The notes below the pieces were generated by a model that saw only the letters and a program-made list of their open reading frames with translations, was not told the origin of the DNA and ran no database searches. Below are positions 6,632-11,824 of a stretch of DNA of 11,824 nucleotides, in pieces. Position numbers and translations under genes: made by a program. The stretch is from Nitrospirota bacterium (GTDB lineage Bacteria > Nitrospirota > Nitrospiria > Nitrospirales > Nitrospiraceae): contig JAHWYE010000019.1 of the NCBI GenBank assembly GCA_020028195.1, forward strand, positions 1 through 11,824. The letters are read 5' to 3'. The number at the start of each line of letters is the position of its first letter. The first letter of the stretch is position 1.

Positions 6632-7696
6632 CTACGTGATCGGCAGCTTGGATGGGGTTGACGCGGTAAAGTCCAGGTACCAGTTTTTCGTAGGCCAGGC
6701 AGGGGACGGCAGTGAGGAACCATCAGCTTTCAGGAGCAGCTCGATCCACGGCACGGCTCGTTCCGATTCCGTCAGCGGTTCAGGCCAAGACATCAGCGGT
6801 GCGATGTCAATGGGAACCAGGTGCTCTGTCTCGGCAAAGGCCAGGACATACTCGTTCACTTGCACCCCGATCCCGCTGATCCAGTCCAGGAGCGGCTTGG
6901 TCACATAGACAAAGAGATGTCGTTGATCCAGGTCACCAAGGGTGCCCAGTCCCTGCACTTCCACTTCGCTAGGCCTCTCACTCTCTTGCTGTCTTGACCA
7001 CACCAGACAGTTCACTCCCATGATCGGGTCCTGATCGTCGCGCCGCCGCCAGATCGGGTACCCGTCACGGCCTGCCATGCACAGGATCGGATGCAGATCC
7101 GGTTTCTGGATGTTAAGAACTTGGACCAGGATGCGAAAGTGGCCCAGCTCAGCGGGAGAACAGGCTCGTTTCAATTTCACAAAGACGTTCGCGCTCGTCA
7201 ACGGTTTGGCGCAGTCCTGGAAAAACTCCAGACGGGCAAGCTGTTTCTCGACCACCTCCAGTTGCTTCAGCATCAGCCCCTCGAGCTGCGCGCCGAACCG
7301 TTCAAGAAATGAAGCCCGTTCAGACTCTGGCATCGGGACGCTCAAGTCCTGGATCGGGAGGCGCAGATCTGCCGGATTGTCGAGCAGAATCCGTAGCCGT
7401 TTCCGGGTGAACACTTCCACATAGCCGAGACCCCGGTGGTTGCCTTCCCGGATGAGCGCATCTTCCTCAGCCGGCGTAAGTTCGATATTCGTGAAAAAGA
7501 CAAAGGCTTTGAGGGTGGGTTTTTCGTTCAGGGCCGCTTGCAGATCATCGCAAAATTTGCTCGCGACCCACCGTTTGTCTTCCGGGGAATCGGTGACGGC
7601 CTCCCGAAAGCCGACCGCTCCCCAGACATGAATGCCGCTGTTTGTCCCTCGCGTCAACATCGCTGGTTCCATGCTCACCCGTCTATCATCGCTCAT
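6632..7696 (-). CDS. Hypothetical protein, about 354 aa, family not recognised
   Basis: I cannot name this protein. Its N-terminal 110 residues look like a compact alpha/beta domain (HVWGAVGFREAV, KAFVFFTNIELTPAEEDALI, GYVEVFTRKRLRILLDNP). The strand-helix pattern and the FFTN strand faintly recall the later half of PD-(D/E)xK nuclease-like domains, but I see no complete catalytic triad, so no nuclease call is made. A helical, possibly coiled-coil stretch follows (RASFLERFGAQLEGLMLKQL and onward). A mixed C-terminal domain of about 190 residues begins with FFQDCAKPL and contains GYPIWRRRDDQDPIMGVNCL. There is no signal peptide or membrane segment. The frame opens after an in-frame TAA at 7724-7726. 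ATG 7694-7696 is used; TTG 7714 and ATGs at 7672 and 7660 are alternatives, and none has a good ribosome binding site. If the family normally has a longer N-terminus, this copy is truncated. It lies 139 bp after the GGDEF-EAL gene in the same direction. Confidence 0.8.
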   Translation of the reverse strand: MSDDRRVSMEPAMLTRGTNSGIHVWGAVGFREAVTDSPEDKRWVASKFCDDLQAALNEKPTLKAFVFFTNIELTPAEEDALIREGNHRGLGYVEVFTRKRLRILLDNPADLRLPIQDLSVPMPESERASFLERFGAQLEGLMLKQLEVVEKQLARLEFFQDCAKPLTSANVFVKLKRACSPAELGHFRILVQVLNIQKPDLHPILCMAGRDGYPIWRRRDDQDPIMGVNCLVWSRQQESERPSEVEVQGLGTLGDLDQRHLFVYVTKPLLDWISGIGVQVNEYVLAFAETEHLVPIDIAPLMSWPEPLTESERAVPWIELLLKADGSSLPSPAWPTKNWYLDFTASTPSKLPIT

Positions 7697-7747
7697 CGAG
7701 TGTCGTGTGCACAAGGCAGGGTGTTATAAATTGATGCATCCAGGAGG

Positions 7748-7762
7748 GCTCGTAAAGCGAGC
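7748..7762. repeat. 5-bp hairpin between the GGDEF-EAL and hypothetical genes
   Basis: GCTCG (7748-7752) and CGAGC (7758-7762) form a perfect short stem with a five-base loop, TAAAG. A ten-base palindrome GCGCCGGCGC lies at 7801-7810 in the same gap, just after the GGDEF-EAL stop. Neither has a T-run, so termination here is unproven. The 139-base gap contains nothing else I can support. Confidence 0.25.
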
Positions 7763-7835
7763 GGGCAACGAGGTCGGCAAGAGAATTTCCAAGGCGACCA
7801 GCGCCGGCGCGGAAACGGTGAACAAGGCTGTGACG

Positions 7836-10625
7836 TTACCGCCCCTCTGGCGATCCAAGAGCAATACGTGAGCGAGCGGGGCGAAAGATGGAATGGCCCA
7901 ACAGCGGTGTCAAGAGGTTAGCTGGCAGTGGACGGGAAAAATAATACCCCTGGAGTTCATCACACCGCCGGCTTCGCAAGAACTCCGCTTGCGCGTTCGT
8001 TTCGACACCCTCTGCGATGACGGTCAGATCGAGACAACTGGCCAGCGAAATAATCGCTTGGATAATCGCCGCATCCGCTGGATTGGTCGGGAGGTCGCGC
8101 ACGAAGGACTGGTCAATTTTCAAGGTCGTGATCGGGAGATACTTCAAGTAACTAAGGGACGAATACTCGACGCCGAAGTCGTCAATAGCGATCCGAACTC
8201 CGACGTCGCGCAGTTTCCTGAGCGTAGCAATGGACCGTTCCCGATCCTGGATGAACAGGCTCTCCGTGAGTTCTACTTCGAGCGAGGAGGGCTCCAGACC
8301 GGTCTCGTGCAGGATCTGGACAATCATGCCGCTCAGATTGTGGTGTTGAAAGAGTCGTCGCGAGATATTCGCCGCCACGCGTAAGTCCGGGAACCCTCCG
8401 ACTTGCCACGCTTTGGTCTGTGTGCAGGCAGCGTGCAGCATCACTTCGGTGATCGGCACGATCAAGCCGGTTTCTTCCGCCACCGAGATGAATGAGTCTG
8501 GAGAGAGCAATCCACGGTGCGGATGGTTCCATCGGACCAGCGCCTCGACGGCGCAGATGTTCCCGGAGTGGGCATCAATGAGCGGCTGGTAGTGAGGGAG
8601 AAATTCTTTTCGTTCCACCGCCAGCCGGAGATCGGTTTCCAGTTGCAGACGTTCGGCAGCCCGCACGTTCATGTCGGCCGAGTAGAACTGGAACGAGTTG
8701 GTCTTGGCTTTGGCGACGTACATGGCCGTATCGGCAAATTGGATGAGGCCGTCTCGGTCTTGGTCATCCGAGGGATAGATTACGATGCCGATGCTGGCGG
8801 TCATAAAGATGTCGTGTCCTTCCAGTCTCAACGGAAGCGCCACGGTCTCGAGGAGCTTCTGCGCGGCGGCGCTGGCGTCGTTCGGAGACGTGATCTTTTC
8901 GAGGATGAACATGAATTCATCGCCGCCCATGCGGGCGACTGAATCGCTTTTCCGCACACAGCTTGTCAACCTGGTCGCCATTGCCTTCAGGACCAGGTCC
9001 CCCATGGGGTGCCCCAAACTGTCATTCACGAGCTTGAAGCCATCCAGGTCCAGAAACAGAACCGCCAACAGATTACCGGTTCGGCGCGCACGGCCCAGCG
9101 CCTGGTCGATCAGTTCCATGAACTGACGACGATTCGGCAGGCCGGTGAGGAAATCGTAATAGGCCAATTCAGCCAGGCGGGCCTCCGTCTGCTTGCGCTC
9201 CGTGACGTCGCGGATGATGGCGCTGTAGAAGGTCTCTCCCAAGGTCTTCCAGGTCGCCAGTGAGAGCTCCACCGGAAATTCGGCACCGTCTTTTCTCAAC
9301 CCGTGCAATTCGACCGTCGTCCCGATCACCCGCGATTCGCCGCCTGCCTGCGCCCGCTTCAGCCCCTGTTGGTGCGCCTCACGGTATCGCTCAGGCATCA
9401 AGAGCGTCAGGGGCTTGCCCCGCACCTCCTCTTCTTCATAGCCAAAAATGGCTCTCGCCCCCTTGTTCCAGGACAGAATGACGCCTTGACTATCGGCTGA
9501 GATGATGGCGTCGTTGGCGGACTGGGTCACGGAGCGGAACCGCTCTTCACTGGCCCGGACCGTCTCCTCAGCCCGTTTGCGCTCTGTGATGTCCCGGGCG
9601 ATGCAGACGATGCCGACGGTCTGCTCGAAGCGATCGCGGATCGCCGAAGCGGAGATGTCCAGCACCATCGTCCAGCCCTGCCTGGGAGAATGATTCGTTT
9701 CGTAGCTTTGCAGAGCCCCCGTGCGAATCAACGTATCTAGCTTCTCCTTGGGGAAGATGTCGCGGCTGATCGTCGAGACAGATTTTCCGACCAGCTCCGT
9801 TTCGGAACGTCCAAGCAAGTGACAGGCTGCTTGATTGGTGACTTGCAGGATCCCCTCATGATCCAGCACCAGCAGGGCGTCGGCCATGGTCCTGATGATC
9901 GGCTCCGCCGCAAAGGCGGGAGTGATATCCACCAGTTGGTAGCGCCAGATCGCGCGCTCCACGAACACGAGCCAAGCGAAGACTGCGAGGTAGCCGAGAG
10001 GGTAGAGTCCGACTCCGTACTTCGGGAGGAAATCCAACGAAGCGATATAGGCGCCCGCAAACGCGATCGTGAACCATTTGATCCGGTTCTTGTGCGTCCC
10101 AGGCTTGGCCTTTCTGTATTCCATCCAGTAATGATGCAGGCTGATCAGCATGAGGGAAAAGAAGAACGTCATGAACGGAAGGCCCAGCCATCCGTACTTG
10201 GGGTAATAGCCCCAGGGATAGCGATACATGGCGCTATGGAGGGCGTTTGTCGGCAAGATCACCGCCGTAAAGAGAGCGGAGATCGTCCAACTGATCCACA
10301 CCCGAACTTTGTGTCGCTGATAGATGCGAAGCGCGACCACGGTGAAGTGATAGATCGCTGAAGGAATGAAGGGCACGCCGAGGTATGCGGCCTTAGCCCA
10401 CCAGCGGGCCACGCTTTCGTTCGTCGTCGAATACATCCACGAGAAGCCAAAGAGCCAGACGCTGACCGTCAGCGTCATCAAGAAAAACAAGACGCTCACC
10501 GCCGAGATTCGCTCTCGAATGAGAACCGTGAGGCCCAGCAGCAGGAGGGCCGCCGTCGTTACCAAGGTTGGGATTGCGTGAGGGCTGAAAGCGTAATTGG
10601 CGGGGTTGAACAGGTCTGTGATCAT
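7836..10625 (-). CDS. Membrane cyclic-di-GMP protein: 7TM-PAS-PAS-GGDEF-EAL
   Basis: A 929-residue inner-membrane protein carrying both c-di-GMP synthase and phosphodiesterase domains. Seven hydrophobic segments fill residues 17-222, like the 7TM region found at the N-terminus of some histidine kinases. PAS domains lie at about 240-350 and 360-478, each ending in a DITERK/DVTERK linker. GGDEF spans about 487-650: LTGLPNRR, FLDLDGFKLVNDSLGH, intact GGDEF at 567-571, and an RxxD inhibitory site at R558-D561. EAL spans about 660-905 and keeps the residues expected for catalysis: E694 of EAL, N753, E785, D815/D816, K836, E872 and Q892. Loop 6, normally DDFGTGYSS, reads DDFGVEYSS (V819-E820), so phosphodiesterase activity may be altered. 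The start is ATG 10623-10625, before the first membrane segment, with no clear ribosome binding site and an inverted repeat touching it. Net activity cannot be told from sequence. Confidence 0.95.
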   Translation of the reverse strand: MITDLFNPANYAFSPHAIPTLVTTAALLLLGLTVLIRERISAVSVLFFLMTLTVSVWLFGFSWMYSTTNESVARWWAKAAYLGVPFIPSAIYHFTVVALRIYQRHKVRVWISWTISALFTAVILPTNALHSAMYRYPWGYYPKYGWLGLPFMTFFFSLMLISLHHYWMEYRKAKPGTHKNRIKWFTIAFAGAYIASLDFLPKYGVGLYPLGYLAVFAWLVFVERAIWRYQLVDITPAFAAEPIIRTMADALLVLDHEGILQVTNQAACHLLGRSETELVGKSVSTISRDIFPKEKLDTLIRTGALQSYETNHSPRQGWTMVLDISASAIRDRFEQTVGIVCIARDITERKRAEETVRASEERFRSVTQSANDAIISADSQGVILSWNKGARAIFGYEEEEVRGKPLTLLMPERYREAHQQGLKRAQAGGESRVIGTTVELHGLRKDGAEFPVELSLATWKTLGETFYSAIIRDVTERKQTEARLAELAYYDFLTGLPNRRQFMELIDQALGRARRTGNLLAVLFLDLDGFKLVNDSLGHPMGDLVLKAMATRLTSCVRKSDSVARMGGDEFMFILEKITSPNDASAAAQKLLETVALPLRLEGHDIFMTASIGIVIYPSDDQDRDGLIQFADTAMYVAKAKTNSFQFYSADMNVRAAERLQLETDLRLAVERKEFLPHYQPLIDAHSGNICAVEALVRWNHPHRGLLSPDSFISVAEETGLIVPITEVMLHAACTQTKAWQVGGFPDLRVAANISRRLFQHHNLSGMIVQILHETGLEPSSLEVELTESLFIQDRERSIATLRKLRDVGVRIAIDDFGVEYSSLSYLKYLPITTLKIDQSFVRDLPTNPADAAIIQAIISLASCLDLTVIAEGVETNAQAEFLRSRRCDELQGYYFSRPLPANLLTPLLGHSIFRPARSRIALGSPEGR

Positions 10626-10661
10626 GACGGCCCAACGAGATGTGCAAAAGTCGGGCCGTCA
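10625..10661 (-). promoter_or_regulatory. 9-bp inverted repeat abutting the GGDEF-EAL start codon
   Basis: TGACGGCCC (10625-10633) and GGGCCGTCA (10653-10661) are perfect inverted arms around a 19-base spacer. In the minus-strand transcript the second arm ends on the A of the ATG and covers the place where a ribosome binding site should be. No T-run follows, so it is not a typical terminator for upstream dinB. It may be a hairpin controlling translation, or an operator for a dimeric regulator. The arms are visible directly; the role is inferred. Confidence 0.55.
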
Positions 10662-10795
10662 CATTTGCTAGCACTAGGAGTCAAACCCGTTGTTTTTTCA
10701 ATGGATATGTGAAGAGGCAGAGGTCTCCGATCATTAGTGAGTCTTTTTAAGGACTTAAGCGCAACTTTTTGACCGAGCAGAGCGCAGGATGGGAG

Positions 10796-11824
10796 CTAAT
10801 CTTCCGGGATCCCGCCAAGGCGCATGACGCGGGGACCGTGCTTCTCGATGATCGCATCCATGGCGGCCATGGCCTTTGTGGTGCGCTGGTCGAACAGGCC
10901 TTCGGTCGCTGGCATCAGGTCGGAGAGCGAGAGGCCGATCAGCCGGTAGCGCGTTCGTGAGACGATCAGGCTCCGGAGGGCGTTGCGGATGTCGCGCCAC
11001 ATGAGAGGGTCGTAGTTAAGCGGCTCGGCAAAATGACGTTGCCGTGTCGTGATCTTGAACTTCGCGTCCTTAAGCTTCACGGTGAAGGCGCCGGCCGATA
11101 AGCCCTGCTCTCTTAATTCGTGGGCCAGGGTATTGAGAAAGCCGTGGACCGTCTGTTCCAGGAACGTCAGATCGTCCGTGTCCTGATCGAAGGTCGTCTC
11201 ATGTCCCAAGCTTTTTTGATCTCGGTCCGGCAACACCGGATCATGGTCCTCGCCGCGCGCGAGCGCCTGCAGCGCAGGAAGGTGCTTGCCCCAGCGTCGG
11301 CGAAGCATCGGTTCACATCGAGGCTCCAACAGATCGCCGATGCGGTGAATGCCCAGACGCTCGAGTTCTGCCGCAGTCTTTGGGCCGATCCCTGGCAGTG
11401 ACCGGACTGGCCGCGGGGCCAAAAAGGCTGCCTCCGTCCCCGGCTCGATGATAGCCAACCCGTCAGGCTTGTGAGCGTCGGCCGCGACCTTGGCGATTGT
11501 CTTGCCAGTGGCGATGGCCACAGTACAACGAAGTCCGGTGGCCTCGTAGATTGCGTTCTTGACCACACGGCCCAGTGCCGCCGGGTCTTGGTGAACAAGT
11601 TGGAGGTCAGTGATGTCGGCGTAGAATTCATCGATGCTGGTCCAGGCGGTGGCAGGGAAGAAGCGATCGGTCACCTCGCGCATACGACGGTGCATGCGTT
11701 CGTAGAGCGGACGATCCAGGGGAACGAGGACGAGCTGAGGGCAAAGCTTGAGCGCCTGTGCCGAGGGCATGGCGGATGTGACGCCGTATTGCCGCGCTGT
11801 GTAGCTGGCGGAGGCGATGATGCC
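10796..11824 (-). CDS. dinB: DNA polymerase IV (Y-family, DinB), N-terminus cut by window edge
   Basis: Y-family translesion polymerase that copies past damaged template and extends mismatched ends. The visible 342 codons begin at GIIASASYTARQYGVTSAMP, which matches the palm region a few dozen residues into Pol IV, so only the N-terminus with the first metal-binding aspartate and steric-gate residue is missing. The second catalytic motif is SIDEFYADIT, keeping the D and E metal ligands. The palm/fingers (VAIATGKTIAKVAADAHKPDG), the helix-hairpin-helix (LPGIGPKTAAELERLGI) and the little-finger domain starting near SLGHETTFDQD are all present. The C-terminal QLxLF-type clamp-binding motif of the family seems replaced by ATEGLFD (near 10889-10906). 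The gene ends with TAG at 10796-10798, 170 bp before the GGDEF-EAL start in the same direction; no terminator was identified in that gap. Its promoter, and any LexA box, would lie outside the window. Confidence 0.95.
   Translation of the reverse strand, partial: GIIASASYTARQYGVTSAMPSAQALKLCPQLVLVPLDRPLYERMHRRMREVTDRFFPATAWTSIDEFYADITDLQLVHQDPAALGRVVKNAIYEATGLRCTVAIATGKTIAKVAADAHKPDGLAIIEPGTEAAFLAPRPVRSLPGIGPKTAAELERLGIHRIGDLLEPRCEPMLRRRWGKHLPALQALARGEDHDPVLPDRDQKSLGHETTFDQDTDDLTFLEQTVHGFLNTLAHELREQGLSAGAFTVKLKDAKFKITTRQRHFAEPLNYDPLMWRDIRNALRSLIVSRTRYRLIGLSLSDLMPATEGLFDQRTTKAMAAMDAIIEKHGPRVMRLGGIPED

Noticed and set aside
6632..7696. Calling the 354-residue protein a restriction-like nuclease
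   Set aside because: The strand pattern and FFTN segment are only suggestive; I cannot point to a full PD-(D/E)xK set of residues, so it stays hypothetical.
9819..10361. Plus-strand open frame of 180 codons
   Set aside because: Antisense to the 7TM and first PAS region of the GGDEF-EAL gene; low-complexity charged product with no recognisable motif.
10662..10795. Intrinsic terminator after dinB or a sigma70 promoter for the GGDEF-EAL gene
   Set aside because: TTGAAA- and TTGACT-like hexamers occur on the minus strand but none has a matching -10 at proper spacing. The only strong stem nearby (10625-10661) lacks a T-run.

Overview
The window comes from a GC-rich, Gram-negative-type bacterium. 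The heptose adenylyltransferase implies LPS synthesis. The many PAS-linked sensors and the overall protein style suggest Nitrospirota (Nitrospira-like); this is an impression from the proteins, not a proven placement. No tRNA, rRNA, IS element, phage gene or CRISPR array is visible. All genes lie on the minus strand except one small plus-strand ORF. No gene-free stretch exceeds about 220 bases.

Left part (1-2343): the 5' portion of mfd (transcription-repair coupling factor) runs off the left edge. It sits 8 nt downstream of rfaE2 (heptose-1-phosphate adenylyltransferase domain protein), and the two probably share a transcript. A 170-nt gap with an inverted repeat and a possible promoter separates rfaE2 from a divergent, unrecognised 61-codon gene (2344-2529).

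Middle (2577-6413): a tightly packed three-gene signalling operon. It encodes a membrane MASE1-PAS-PAS-HisKA-HATPase sensor kinase, a single-domain Rcp1/CheY-like receiver (ATGA overlap with the kinase gene), and a REC-PAS protein ending in a four-cysteine tail (1-nt gap). Neither receiver protein carries a recognisable DNA-binding or enzymatic output domain. The likely output is protein-protein contact or the unexplained Cys4 tail.

Right-middle (6632-10625): an unrecognised 354-codon protein gene, preceded by a large 7TM-PAS-PAS-GGDEF-EAL cyclic-di-GMP protein. The GGDEF active site, I-site and EAL catalytic residues are intact, but EAL loop 6 is altered (DDFG-VE-YSS rather than the usual TG). 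A perfect 9-bp inverted repeat abuts its start codon.

Right edge (10796-11824): dinB (Y-family DNA polymerase IV) without its first residues, cut by the window.

The candidate for something less described is the REC-PAS-Cys4 protein with its kinase and receiver. The unrecognised 354-codon protein next to the c-di-GMP gene is second. No complete novel defence or mobile system is visible.
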